The position numbers were made by a program, and so were the translations under genes. 64,000 nt of DNA from contig CALIEB010000003.1 of NCBI GenBank assembly GCA_938022205.1, positions 101,026 to 165,025 of the forward strand, given 5' to 3'. The notes below the pieces were generated by a model. That model saw only the letters and a list, made by a program, of their open reading frames with translations, made no database searches and was not told the DNA's origin. Shown here in pieces: positions 44,145-53,317 of the stretch. Each line of letters begins with the position of its first letter. The first letter of the stretch is position 1. Source of the stretch: an uncultured Anaerolineae bacterium (GTDB lineage: Bacteria > Chloroflexota > Anaerolineae > Aggregatilineales > Phototrophicaceae).

Positions 44145-45893
44145 ATGGAACGCAAAATCACCAAAGTCGGCGGGGAAGAAATCCAGCTCTACATGCGTAC
44201 GTATTACTCGCTGCTGCGTTCTAGCCATGCGTTTGAAATAGAAACGCTGGTGGAAAGCCACATCGCCGTAGAGTCGTCGCTGCATGTCGGCGCAGGCAGC
44301 ATGAAGCCTGATATTGCCGCGTTGCTCTATGCTGCTCTGCGCCTGCCGCCTTGCATCGACCGCGTCGAAGAGGTGTTGGTGGGGCAAATGGAAAAGTCGT
44401 TCGTGCTGGCGGGCTTCCGCGACATTGCCAACTGGCAGCGCGTGTATGCGCCCGGTCGGCGGCGCAGAATGCACTTTGATAGCGTGAGCAAGCTGGCGGT
44501 ATATATCGTCAGTCGTTCCGACATTGACGATCTTGTGCCTATTCTGACGGCATATCAGTTGGAATGGAACAAGCTGCACGTGCTGCTGCAGAAACGTGAC
44601 ATCCAGCAGCGCATTGAAGCCATGAGAGACAGCCATGCGCAACCTAGCGACGCGGAATTACAGTGGCTGGCGGGCGTGTTAGATGTGTCAACATCAGACG
44701 CGCAGCGGCTAGCGATTATTTGGCGCGGTGATTTTTGGCGCATGTTGCGGCGCATTGCCCAGACGCGCAAGAACCTCAGCTTGCGTTTGGTGAACGGCTC
44801 TTTGGCGGATTATCGGCGTGCTACCGCCACGTGGTGGGAGGAGCTGCGCGAGGCGGTACAGACGCAAGGGATTGACGTAGAAAATTCGCCGATTTACTTT
44901 GTCTCGAGCAACACGCACGCGCTGGTTAATTTGCTCACCGGCTTCGCGACGCGCTACGAAGAAGACCTTGTCGCCTACATTCGCCAGCAAAATCACGACA
45001 CACTGTTAGCGCAATACGAGACGCTGCAAGCCTCACCCAACAAAAACCTAGAAAATTTCTTGTATTATGTGTTGGGCAAGTATCTTGCCAATGGTGAAGC
45101 GCAAGAAAAGCAGCGACAAGACGAGCAGCGCATTGGCATCGTGCGCGTTCCCAACCAACACGGCTTTGAGGTTGAGGCGCAAGTGATAGCACTGAGCCGC
45201 CTGCGCGCGCAGTGGATGGACGCACGCGCTCGTGTGGCGGGCATGGAAGTCTTGGCGCGGTCTGACGCGCTCATTCTCAACATTGACTATCCGCTTGGCA
45301 TGGCGGCCTACGAAATTCTCAGCCGCATCACCGAGCGCAACGACCACTTACTTGGCGTTTATATCATGGGCAAGTCCGCCACGCTGAACGCTCGCGTGGG
45401 GGATGTAATGATTCCCAACGTTGTGCATGACGAACACTCGCAAAACACCTATTTGTTCAATAACTGCTTTTGCGCGGCGGATGTGATGCCCTATATGACA
45501 CAGGGCAACGTGCTGGACAACCAAAAAGCGTTAACGGTGCTGGGGACATTTTTACAGAACCCTGCTTACATGAGTGCGTTTTACCGAGAAGGTTACACCG
45601 ACGTGGAAATGGAAGCGGGTCCGTATTTTTCGGCGTTGTATGAAGCCTTTCGTCCTAAGCGGCATCCCGAAAACGAGCTGGTGAACTTGTACGGCGCGCC
45701 GTTTGACATTGGCATGTTGCATTATGCGTCGGACGCGCCGATGAAAAAGGGACAAAATCTTGGCGCGGGCAGCTTGGCGTATGCCGGCGTAGAGCCAACC
45801 TATGCCAGCGCGATTGTGATTTTGCAGCGCATTTTCTTGCAGGAAGTGGCGCGCTTGAGCGCAAATCAGCGCGTGACCCTGCTAGGCACATAG
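44145..45893 (+). CDS. Large conserved-type protein with a nucleoside-phosphorylase-like C-terminal part
   Basis: 582 residues, cytoplasmic. The N-terminal 370 residues are helical and unrecognised. The C-terminal part contains a series of segments in the order of the purine phosphorylase/MTA nucleosidase fold: IMGKSATLNARVGDVMIP (Gly409, Gly419-Asp420), comparable to GSAGGLxxxLKVGDxV; TDVEMEAGPYF (Val487-Glu488-Met489-Glu490), comparable to VEMExxAxA; and LHYASDAP (Asp530), comparable to the xxISDxA loop. The match is by eye and the family may already exist as an unnamed domain. Lying between two xanthine dehydrogenase subunit genes, it may release purine bases. Confidence 0.65.
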   Translation: MERKITKVGGEEIQLYMRTYYSLLRSSHAFEIETLVESHIAVESSLHVGAGSMKPDIAALLYAALRLPPCIDRVEEVLVGQMEKSFVLAGFRDIANWQRVYAPGRRRRMHFDSVSKLAVYIVSRSDIDDLVPILTAYQLEWNKLHVLLQKRDIQQRIEAMRDSHAQPSDAELQWLAGVLDVSTSDAQRLAIIWRGDFWRMLRRIAQTRKNLSLRLVNGSLADYRRATATWWEELREAVQTQGIDVENSPIYFVSSNTHALVNLLTGFATRYEEDLVAYIRQQNHDTLLAQYETLQASPNKNLENFLYYVLGKYLANGEAQEKQRQDEQRIGIVRVPNQHGFEVEAQVIALSRLRAQWMDARARVAGMEVLARSDALILNIDYPLGMAAYEILSRITERNDHLLGVYIMGKSATLNARVGDVMIPNVVHDEHSQNTYLFNNCFCAADVMPYMTQGNVLDNQKALTVLGTFLQNPAYMSAFYREGYTDVEMEAGPYFSALYEAFRPKRHPENELVNLYGAPFDIGMLHYASDAPMKKGQNLGAGSLAYAGVEPTYASAIVILQRIFLQEVARLSANQRVTLLGT

Positions 45894-45905
45894 CGAGAGG
45901 CGAAC

Positions 45906-48134
45906 ATGAGCAAGGACAAAACGGTAGTTATCGGGCAGTCGGTGAAGCGCATTGACGCGGTTGCAAAAGTCACCGGTGAGGCAGCTTATCCGGGCGACAT
46001 CAACCTTGAGGGGCAGCTTTGGCTGCAGATTGTCTTTAGCCATCGCGCGCATGCTCGTGTGCTGCGTGTGGACAAGACGCGCGCTTTGGCGATGGAAGGG
46101 GTCGTGGCGGTGTTCACGGCGGAGGATGTTCCTAACAACGAGTACGGCTTGGTGATTAAAGACCAGCCTGTGATATGTGGCGTAGGCAGCAGCAAGCTCG
46201 GCACGGACATTGTGCGCTGCTACATGGACTATGTGGCGGTAGTGGTTGCGGAAACTCAAGAGATTGCGCGAGCAGCGGCGAAGGTTGTCGATGTGACTTA
46301 CGAAGACTTGCCTGCGGTGTTCGACGCTGAAGCTGCGATGCAGCCGGACGCGCCGCAGCTGCACCATGACACGCCTAACAATATCATCGCCCACATTCGC
46401 ATTCGCAAAGGCGACATGGCGGCGGGTTGGGCGCAGGCGCACGTTGTCGTTGAGGAGGAGTACCGCACGTCGTGGCAGGAACACGCCTATTTGCAGCCGG
46501 AAGCCGGCTTGAGTTACATCGATGAAGAGGGGCGCGTTACAGTCGTGGTGGCGGGGCAGTGGACGCACGAAGACCAAGAGCAAATTTGCCATGCGCTCGC
46601 TTTGCCGCCGGAAAAAGTGCGCGTGGTGTATCCTGCTATCGGCGGCGCGTTCGGCGGGCGCGAGGATATGTCGGTGCAGATAGTGCTGGCTTTAGCGGCT
46701 CTCAAGCTGCAGCGTCCTATCAAAACGCAGTGGACACGCGAGGAATCCATCTTGTTTCACCACAAACGCCACCCTGTTACTGTGCGCGCGCGCTGGGGGG
46801 CGGACAAAGACGGCAAGGTTGTGGCGGCAGAGGCAACAGTGATAGGCGATGCGGGCGCGTACAACTACACGTCGAACAAGGTGTTGAGCAATGCCAATTT
46901 GACCGTGACGGGCGCGTATGAGATTCCCAACATCCACATCGATACCTACGCGGTGTATACAAACAACATCCCGTCAGGGGCGTTTCGTGGGTTTGGCGCG
47001 CCACAAGGCTTGTTTGCCGCTGAGGGGCAAATGGACAGGTTAGCAGACGCGCTGGGCATGGATAGGCTGGAAATACGGCGGCGTAACTGCTTCCGTGAAG
47101 GCAGCATTGCCTCGACTGGTACGCCTTTGCCCAAAGGCGTGACGATTGACAAGGTGTTGGACGCTGTGGGACGCGAAAGCTACTGGGAAATCGCTAGCGA
47201 CGGCACAGTGCGGCGTGCGCCCACGCCGCAGCCTGCTGACCCGACAAAACGGCGTGGGCGCGGCGTGGCGTGCGGTTTTAAGAACATTGGCTACAGCTTT
47301 GGTTTTCCTGAACACAGTTGGGCGGCGATTGAGCTTTATGGCACGAGCGATATTGAGCGCGTTGTCGTGCGGCAGGGTGGCGCAGATGTCGGGCAAGGTG
47401 CGCACACGGTGTTTGTGCAGATGGCAGCGGAAGCGGTTGGCGTGCCATTTGACCGCGTGACGCTGATAACGGGCGATACCGCCGAAACGGGCAGTTCGGG
47501 CAGCGCGTCCGCCTCGCGCTTGACATTTATGGGGGGAAACGCGATACGCGGCGCGGCGGAGCTGGCGTTACAAGCGTGGCAAGCGGAAGAACGTCCCGCC
47601 AAAGCGGAGTTTATGTATCGTCCGCCGAAAACGACCAATTATGACCCCATGACAGGGCGCAGCGAACCCAATTTTGCCTATGGTTACACGGCGCAAGCGG
47701 TTGAAGTGGAAGTGGACATTGAGACCGGTGTCGTGCGCCTGCTGCGTGTCGTGGCGGTTAACGATGTGGGGCGCGCGGTGAACCCGCAGCTTGTGCAAGG
47801 ACAAATTGAAGGTGGTGTTGTGCAAGCGCAGGGCTACGCGCTGATGGAACACCTTGTGAGCGAGGCAGGGCGCATCAAAAATCCTTACTTCTCGACCTAC
47901 CTCATTCCTACGGTGCTTGATGTGCCGCTGGAGGTGAAGTCGGTGGTTTTGGAGTATCCCGACCCCATCGCGCCTTGGGGCGCACGCGGCGTGGCAGAGA
48001 TGCCTATGCTGCCGCTGCTGCCCGCGATTGCCAGCGCGGTGCATGATGCGACAGGCGTTTGGTTGACCTCTCAGCCGTTTACCCCCGATAAGGTGGTGTC
48101 CGCCTTGCGTGCAGCAGGTGTGGGCGAGTTATAA
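45906..48134 (+). CDS. Xanthine dehydrogenase-type molybdenum-binding subunit
   Basis: 742 residues, the usual size for a separate molybdopterin subunit. Motifs: IDAVAKVTGEAAYPGDI at the start, IGGAFGGRED, NIPSGAFRGFGAPQG, RQGGADVGQGAHTVF, SGSASASRLTFMGG and WGARGVAEMPMLPLLPA with the active-site Glu698. The family hydroxylates purines and other N-heterocycles. Which substrate is used cannot be told from the motifs. It follows the phosphorylase-like gene by 12 bases and precedes the cofactor fusion by 11. Confidence 0.92.
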   Translation: MSKDKTVVIGQSVKRIDAVAKVTGEAAYPGDINLEGQLWLQIVFSHRAHARVLRVDKTRALAMEGVVAVFTAEDVPNNEYGLVIKDQPVICGVGSSKLGTDIVRCYMDYVAVVVAETQEIARAAAKVVDVTYEDLPAVFDAEAAMQPDAPQLHHDTPNNIIAHIRIRKGDMAAGWAQAHVVVEEEYRTSWQEHAYLQPEAGLSYIDEEGRVTVVVAGQWTHEDQEQICHALALPPEKVRVVYPAIGGAFGGREDMSVQIVLALAALKLQRPIKTQWTREESILFHHKRHPVTVRARWGADKDGKVVAAEATVIGDAGAYNYTSNKVLSNANLTVTGAYEIPNIHIDTYAVYTNNIPSGAFRGFGAPQGLFAAEGQMDRLADALGMDRLEIRRRNCFREGSIASTGTPLPKGVTIDKVLDAVGRESYWEIASDGTVRRAPTPQPADPTKRRGRGVACGFKNIGYSFGFPEHSWAAIELYGTSDIERVVVRQGGADVGQGAHTVFVQMAAEAVGVPFDRVTLITGDTAETGSSGSASASRLTFMGGNAIRGAAELALQAWQAEERPAKAEFMYRPPKTTNYDPMTGRSEPNFAYGYTAQAVEVEVDIETGVVRLLRVVAVNDVGRAVNPQLVQGQIEGGVVQAQGYALMEHLVSEAGRIKNPYFSTYLIPTVLDVPLEVKSVVLEYPDPIAPWGARGVAEMPMLPLLPAIASAVHDATGVWLTSQPFTPDKVVSALRAAGVGEL

Positions 48135-48145
48135 GGCAGGTGGCG

Positions 48146-49528
48146 ATGAAGCTCTACCAAGCCTTCGGGGTGCTGCGCGGTGATGTGGTGGCGTTTGTCG
48201 GTGCTGGCGGCAAGACGGCAACTCTAGTGGGCTTGGGCTATGAGCTAATGGAGCTGGGGTGGCGTGTGCTGGCGACAACGACGACCTCTCTAGACGAAGA
48301 GCATTTAGGGCTGATGCCCTATGCGATGCGCTACCACAACAATCCGCGCGTGCTATCGCAAGCGTTGACTGACTATCGCTTTGTCTTTCTCTATGAAGGG
48401 ATACGCAGCAATCGCGCCTTTGCACCTAAGCTAGACTGGACACCGCAGCTTTTGGACACTGTTGACAGTGACGTGCTGTTGGTAGAGGCGGATACTGCTA
48501 ACGGTCTGGGTTGGAAATGCCCTTATCCCGACGAACCCAGCATCCCCCGCGAAGCGTCTTTGGTGGTGACGATGCTGTCGATGAGCGTTGTCGACAAGCC
48601 GCTCAATGACGAGACGGTCTACAACGCGCAGGCAATGACCGCAAAATATGGCTTCGCGCCTAATACGGCTATCCACGCGCCTTGGTTAGGGCAAGTGCTG
48701 CGTGACGAAGAGATGGGGCTAAAGAACGTGCCTGATAAAGCGCGCGTGGTGGCGTTTGTCAACCAAACGCCGCTCAAAGGCTACGCTCGTCAGCGTGCTC
48801 AGATGATTGCGCGTGCCGCGCTGAAATCGCCGCGCTTTGAGGGCGTGGCGATTGGGGCGGTGCGCGCCGAAGAGCCGGTCTATGAGGTACAGCGCGCCGT
48901 TGGGGCGGTGGTGTTGGCGGGTGGCATGTCGGCACGCATGGGGTATCCGAAGATGCTGCTGCCTTGGCTGGACGGCAAAACCGTCTTGGAGAACATCGTG
49001 GAGCAGCTGATGCGCTCTAAACTTGACCACATTATTGTGGTCGCAGGGCATTACTACCAACCGATTAAGCGGCTGCTAGCGCGCTATGACGTGCAGTTGG
49101 TGTATAACCGTGCCTATCGTTTGGGTGGCATGCTGTCATCGGTGCAAGCGGGGCTGCGTGCTATGCCTGCAGGCATTAAAACAGCCTTGCTCACGTTAGG
49201 CGACCAGCCCCAGCTAGAGCCGCGTGTGCTATACCGCCTGCTCAAAGCCTACGCGCATAACCCACACAGCATTGTTGTGCCGAGCTATCAAATGCGGCGT
49301 GGGCATCCTTATCTGGTACATGAAAAGCATTGGGCAGATATTCTCGCTTTGCCCGCCACCAAGACCATGCGCGACTTCTTACATGAGCAGCAGCCCAACA
49401 TCTTGCATGTCGACGTTGGTTCTGCGTCGATTTTGCAGGATATGGACACTCGTGAGGCATACGAACAGGCACGACATGCGGCAGGGTTGCCGCCGTTAGA
49501 TTGGCAAACGCTTGTTCCCTATGCGTAG
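48146..49528 (+). CDS. Fusion of YqeC (selenium cofactor factor) and MocA-like nucleotidyltransferase
   Basis: 460 residues from ATG 48146; GTG 48140 is an alternative. Residues 1-240 match YqeC: VVAFVGAGGKTATLVGLGYE (Gly19-Thr24 loop) and LLVEADTANGLGWKCP. From 250 a MocA-type transferase follows: AVVLAGGMSARMGYPKMLLPW (first Val near 255) and LLTLGDQPQL. MocA adds a cytidine nucleotide to the molybdenum cofactor before insertion in hydroxylases. YqeC is tied to selenium-dependent hydroxylases in comparative genomics. The two are normally separate proteins; the fusion links both steps. Confidence 0.88.
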   Translation: MKLYQAFGVLRGDVVAFVGAGGKTATLVGLGYELMELGWRVLATTTTSLDEEHLGLMPYAMRYHNNPRVLSQALTDYRFVFLYEGIRSNRAFAPKLDWTPQLLDTVDSDVLLVEADTANGLGWKCPYPDEPSIPREASLVVTMLSMSVVDKPLNDETVYNAQAMTAKYGFAPNTAIHAPWLGQVLRDEEMGLKNVPDKARVVAFVNQTPLKGYARQRAQMIARAALKSPRFEGVAIGAVRAEEPVYEVQRAVGAVVLAGGMSARMGYPKMLLPWLDGKTVLENIVEQLMRSKLDHIIVVAGHYYQPIKRLLARYDVQLVYNRAYRLGGMLSSVQAGLRAMPAGIKTALLTLGDQPQLEPRVLYRLLKAYAHNPHSIVVPSYQMRRGHPYLVHEKHWADILALPATKTMRDFLHEQQPNILHVDVGSASILQDMDTREAYEQARHAAGLPPLDWQTLVPYA

Positions 49529-49611
49529 GGCGGGCTTGTCAGATGCGTGGTAGACGTTGGTGCGTGTGCTGTTGCTAAATGTAGCGTTAGTTTTTCGTGT
49601 AGGGTTATGGT

Positions 49612-49848
49612 TTACCCCTTAAACCACTTAATCATCTTGTGCAGCACGCCGCGCCGCTCATCTTTGATCATTTTGTACTCTTGTGCCATGCGTTGAATGA
49701 GGTATTCAAGCTCGGTGAGTCGCATGCGTGCGCCATTGACAATGACCCATTCTTTGTCGACGGCGCGAATGTCTTGCGGCACGCGGCTGTAGAGCTTGGT
49801 GTAGAGGTCTACGTACTCTTTCATCACTTGTTCGCTGTCTTGTGTCAT
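49612..49848 (-). CDS. 78-residue helical protein of unknown function
   Basis: The only minus-strand gene between folD and the fatty-acid genes. It is charged and helical (VMKEYVDLYTKLYSRVPQD, ELEYLIQRMAQEYKMIKDER) and ends in a basic amphipathic tail (VLHKMIKWFKG). A possible TAGAAT -10 box lies at 49893-49888 on the minus strand, overlapping the region upstream of the nucleoside phosphorylase gene. No family recognised. The gene product is supported mainly by codon pattern and spacing. Confidence 0.55.
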   Translation of the reverse strand: MTQDSEQVMKEYVDLYTKLYSRVPQDIRAVDKEWVIVNGARMRLTELEYLIQRMAQEYKMIKDERRGVLHKMIKWFKG

Positions 49849-49929
49849 GTCCGTTTGTCTTTCTTAAAGTCCCCTACGCTTGCTACTATTCTACCAAAAA
49901 TTCTCAATAGGATACGCTGTTTTGTTCGC

Positions 49930-49935
49930 TATAAT
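49930..49935 (+). promoter_or_regulatory. -10 box before the nucleoside phosphorylase gene
   Basis: A perfect TATAAT, followed by TAACCC, lies 39 bases before the ATG at 49974. No good -35 hexamer is seen 16-18 bases upstream. The same extended word TATAATTAA occurs in the malE promoter. Confidence 0.4.
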
Positions 49936-49973
49936 TAACCCTGTTCATTGAATTATCGTAAGAGAGAGCCTAT

Positions 49974-50816
49974 ATGTCTGATGAACGCAGGTACTATCAA
50001 GAATCTGCTGCATTCATTCGCCAACAAATGCGCCACGCTCCTGAGGTTGCCATCGTGCTGGGGTCGGGGTTAGGTGGTTTTGCGGATGCTGTCACCAACG
50101 CGGTGTCTATCCCTTACGAGAATATCCCGCATTTCCCTACTTCGACCGTGCAAGGGCATCGTGGTCGGCTGGTGATTGGTGAGTTAGAAGGGCGGGCTGT
50201 GCTGGTGCAGCAAGGGCGTTCGCACTTTTACGAGGGCTACACCATGCAGCAGGTGACCTATGCCGTGCGTGTCATGTACACGCTTGGCATCAAGACGCTG
50301 ATTTTGACCAACGCGGCGGGTGGGGTAAACCCGACATATCGCGTGGGCGAGCTGATGCTTATCGAAGACCACATTAATCTGGTTGGCATGGTAGGCAACA
50401 ATCCCCTCATGGGCAAGAACGATGACACATTGGGGCCGCGCTTTTTGGGCATGTCGCACGCTTATGACCGCCAGCTGCGTGACTTGGCGCGCCGCGTCGC
50501 GCAAGAAGCCGATGTGCCGATGCACAGTGGCGTTTACATGGCGTTATCGGGTCCGATGTTCGAAACGCCTGCGGAAGTGCGCTTTGTGCGCGCGGCTGGT
50601 GCCGACGCGGTAGGCATGTCGACCGTGCATGAAGTGTTGGTCGCGCGCCACATGGGCATGCGCGTGCTGGCGTTTTCGGGCATTACCAACCAATCTATCG
50701 ACAGCTTAGACTCCGAACACGATGCCAACCACGAAGAAGTTTTGGAGGCTGGCAGAGTTTTAGTGCCGCGCTTGACCCGTGTGCTGCTGGGCGTTCTACG
50801 AGAGCTGCCTGCATGA
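49974..50816 (+). CDS. punA: Purine nucleoside phosphorylase (trimeric type)
   Basis: 280 residues, full length. Motifs: VLGSGLGGFAD, VQGHRGRLVIGE, TNAAGGVNP, GVYMALSGPMFETPAEVRF, VGMSTVHEVLVARH and SGITNQ. It cleaves inosine or guanosine with phosphate to give the free base. The HRGR and MSTVHE segments contain the phosphate and ribose contacts. It lies 440 bases after the xanthine dehydrogenase cofactor gene and provides the purine bases that route would consume. Its stop overlaps the next gene. Confidence 0.95.
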   Translation: MSDERRYYQESAAFIRQQMRHAPEVAIVLGSGLGGFADAVTNAVSIPYENIPHFPTSTVQGHRGRLVIGELEGRAVLVQQGRSHFYEGYTMQQVTYAVRVMYTLGIKTLILTNAAGGVNPTYRVGELMLIEDHINLVGMVGNNPLMGKNDDTLGPRFLGMSHAYDRQLRDLARRVAQEADVPMHSGVYMALSGPMFETPAEVRFVRAAGADAVGMSTVHEVLVARHMGMRVLAFSGITNQSIDSLDSEHDANHEEVLEAGRVLVPRLTRVLLGVLRELPA

Positions 50817-51625
50817 TTAGGGTTGTGTTGTTTATTGACCAAATCGCACTCGGCTTGTATTTGATAATGCTGGCATTGGGCTTGTGGCAACTCTGGCAAT
50901 GGGTGCAAGCGCAAACGCAAGCGCGCACCACCTTTTACGAGCTTGAGCGCGATTTGGCACGCCAGCGGCAAGCGGACGCGCTCACGTGGCTGGCGATTTT
51001 GGGTCAACTTGCGTTGATTGTGCTAGGCGTGCAGCGTGTCGTATCCCCTTATCTGCAAAGTGAGCAACGTATCCAAGAGCAAATTGCCGCAGGACAGATA
51101 GCGCAAGACGGCGACTTTGTGACGGCAACGCCCGCGCCGCCGCTGGCTGGCGGCATCGACATTCAGCCTGTGCCGCCTTTAGGCGACGATAACACGGTGC
51201 TGTTGCTGACACCGACGCTCACGCCTACGCCGGTTGGCACGATTGTGCCGAACGCGCCGCCCATTGAAGGTTGCAATGACCCACGCGCTACGCTGCAAGT
51301 GCCTGCGAACGGCATGCGCGTCTTCCAGCCCATCACGGTAATTGGCACAGCGTACACGGAAAACTTTGCGCTGGCGAAAATTGAGATTAGCGGACCCGGC
51401 ACGAACAACACCTACGCGGTGATTGACGATCGCCGCCAAGAGGCGCGCACGTTAAGCCCGTTTAGTCAATTTGTGCCTGCGCCCTACCTTTCGGGAGCTT
51501 ATCGTTTTCGTTTGACGGTGTTTGACATCACCGACACATTGGTGGCCTCGTGCATGGTCACGATTTACATCAGCGAGCCACCGCTGACTGCTACACCTAC
51601 GGTGCGTCCGGGGGCAAATCCATGA
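50813..51625 (+). CDS. Membrane protein with two spans and an extracellular beta-sandwich domain
   Basis: 270 residues. The first span (IALGLYLIMLALGLWQLW) and the second (LAILGQLALIVLGVQRVV) flank a short coiled segment. A Thr/Pro linker (PTLTPTPVG) leads to an extracellular domain with PANGMRVFQPITVIGTAYT and GAYRFRLTVFDITDTLV, typical of immunoglobulin-like sandwiches on Gram-positive-type surfaces. Function unknown. It overlaps the phosphorylase stop and the next gene starts in its stop codon, so all are translated together. Confidence 0.7.
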   Translation: MIRVVLFIDQIALGLYLIMLALGLWQLWQWVQAQTQARTTFYELERDLARQRQADALTWLAILGQLALIVLGVQRVVSPYLQSEQRIQEQIAAGQIAQDGDFVTATPAPPLAGGIDIQPVPPLGDDNTVLLLTPTLTPTPVGTIVPNAPPIEGCNDPRATLQVPANGMRVFQPITVIGTAYTENFALAKIEISGPGTNNTYAVIDDRRQEARTLSPFSQFVPAPYLSGAYRFRLTVFDITDTLVASCMVTIYISEPPLTATPTVRPGANP

Positions 51626-52494
51626 GTGCGCTAGGCTTTGTCGGGGTGGGCAAGGTCGCACAGACGCTGGCGGCACTATGGCAAGCGCGTGGTGTCTCTG
51701 TTGCTGCGCTTTACAACCGCACGCCCGCGCCCGCGCACGCTTTGGCATCGGAAATTGGTGCACAGGTGATGAACACCCCACACGACGTTGTTGCCGCGTG
51801 CGACCTTGTCTTTTTAACCGTGAGTGACGACGCAATCGAACCTTTGGCGCGGCAATTAAGCACTGGTGATGTGCGTGGCAAGGCGTTTGTACACACATCA
51901 GGGGCGCGTGGGGTTGACGTATTGGCGAGCCTTGCAGCGGCAGGTGCGGCGGTGGCGGGGCTGCACCCCTCGTTTCCGTTTGCCGACGTAGCGACCGCGC
52001 GTCGTGAGCTGCTTGGTGGTACATTCGCCTTAGAAACAGCCCACAGCGGCTTAAAAAAGATGCTGCAAGAGCTGGTAGAAAAGCTGGAAGGTCGCGTGTT
52101 GGTCATCCCCGAAGGCAAAAAAGCGCAGTATCATCTCGCGTTGGTCTTGGCAAGTAACTACACGGTGACGCTCTACAGCCTTGCGGAGCGGTTGCTGCTT
52201 GAGTTGGGCGCACAAGACCAAGACGCACGTGCTGCGCTGCATCCGCTGCTACAAGCTACTGTGAAGAACATCATCACGCAGGGCGTGCCTAAGGCACTCA
52301 CGGGACCTTTGACTCGCGCGGACGTTGGCACGCTTAAGGCGCACCTTAGCGTCATAGAGCATAAGTTGCTGCGTGAAGCGTACAAACAACTGGCACGCCT
52401 GAGCTATCCCATGCTGGAAGCGCGCGGCGTGCCGATACAACCTATTGAAACGCTGTTTAGGGAGGATGATGACGATGCGCCTGACAATTCGTGA
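51622..52494 (+). CDS. Rossmann/DUF2520 protein, candidate ketopantoate reductase
   Basis: 290 residues. A Rossmann nucleotide-binding start (LGFVGVGKVAQTLAALW, YNRTP) is followed by HTSGARGVDVLASL, GLHPSFPFAD and a helical DUF2520 part with EHKLLREAYKQLA. Proteins of this type stand beside panB and panC in many genomes without panE; a family of alternative ketopantoate reductases called PanG is described, and this looks like a candidate. The gene starts in an ATGA overlap and ends next to panB. No panE-type gene is in the window. The assignment as reductase is inference. Confidence 0.75.
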   Translation: MSALGFVGVGKVAQTLAALWQARGVSVAALYNRTPAPAHALASEIGAQVMNTPHDVVAACDLVFLTVSDDAIEPLARQLSTGDVRGKAFVHTSGARGVDVLASLAAAGAAVAGLHPSFPFADVATARRELLGGTFALETAHSGLKKMLQELVEKLEGRVLVIPEGKKAQYHLALVLASNYTVTLYSLAERLLLELGAQDQDARAALHPLLQATVKNIITQGVPKALTGPLTRADVGTLKAHLSVIEHKLLREAYKQLARLSYPMLEARGVPIQPIETLFREDDDDAPDNS

Positions 52495-53317
52495 TTTCCA
52501 GAAAATGAAGAGCGCGCGGCAGAAGATTGTCATGATGACCGCCTATGACGCGACGAGTGCACGGGTGAGCGAAGCGGCAGGCATTCCTGCCTTGCTGGTG
52601 GGCGACACGCTGGGTATGGTCGTGCAAGGCCATACGTCTACGCTGCCCGTCAAACTTGAGCATATCCTCTACCACGCGGAAATTGTTGCGCGTGTGACGC
52701 AAAAACCGCTTGTGGTAGCGGACATGCCTTTCTTGACCTATCACTTGAACCCAGAACAGGCGTTGGCGAACGCGGGGCGGTTGATGCAAGAAGCGGGCGT
52801 TTCGGCGGTCAAGTTAGAAGGCGGCGAGCCAATGGCGGAGACAATTCGCCGTGTAACGCAAGCCGGCATTCCGGTCATGGCGCACATTGGCTTGACACCG
52901 CAAAGCGTCCATCAGTTCGGCGGCTTTCGCGTGCAGGGGCGCGAGCTGGACAGCGCGCGCCAGCTGGTTCGCGACGCGGAAGCCGTGCAAGAGGCGGGTG
53001 CGTTTGCGGTTGTGCTGGAGCTTGTGCCTACCAAGTTGTCACAGCTCATTAGCGAGCGACTGCACATCCCAACCATTGGCATTGGCGCAGGGGTGGCGTG
53101 TGATGGGCAGGTGCAAGTTTTTCACGACGTACTGGCGTTATTTGCCGACTTCTTGCCGAAGCACACCAAACGCTATCTCAACGTCGGCGACATGATGCGC
53201 GACGCACTTGCCCAATACCGTGAGGAAGTCCAAGCGGGCGCGTTCCCAACCGAAGCCAACAGCTTTACCATGCCTGATGAGATTTTAGAGACCCTGAAGA
53301 AAGAGTTAGAGCTGTGA
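52475..53317 (+). CDS. panB: 3-methyl-2-oxobutanoate hydroxymethyltransferase
   Basis: 280 residues from ATG 52475, with AGGGAGG ending nine bases before it; in-frame ATGs at 52466 and 52469 sit too close to that site. Motifs: IVMMTAYDATSARVSEAAG, LLVGDTLGMVVQGH, MPFLTYHLNPEQAL, VKLEGGEPM, AHIGLTPQSV and PTIGIGAGVACDGQV. The enzyme makes ketopantoate from ketoisovalerate with methylene-tetrahydrofolate. It overlaps the DUF2520 gene by 20 bases and panC by four. Confidence 0.95.
   Translation: MRLTIRDFQKMKSARQKIVMMTAYDATSARVSEAAGIPALLVGDTLGMVVQGHTSTLPVKLEHILYHAEIVARVTQKPLVVADMPFLTYHLNPEQALANAGRLMQEAGVSAVKLEGGEPMAETIRRVTQAGIPVMAHIGLTPQSVHQFGGFRVQGRELDSARQLVRDAEAVQEAGAFAVVLELVPTKLSQLISERLHIPTIGIGAGVACDGQVQVFHDVLALFADFLPKHTKRYLNVGDMMRDALAQYREEVQAGAFPTEANSFTMPDEILETLKKELEL

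Noticed and set aside
45906..48134. Possible selenocysteine codon in the hydroxylase Mo subunit
   Set aside because: The frame is uninterrupted by in-frame TGA; any selenium would be in the cofactor, not in the polypeptide.
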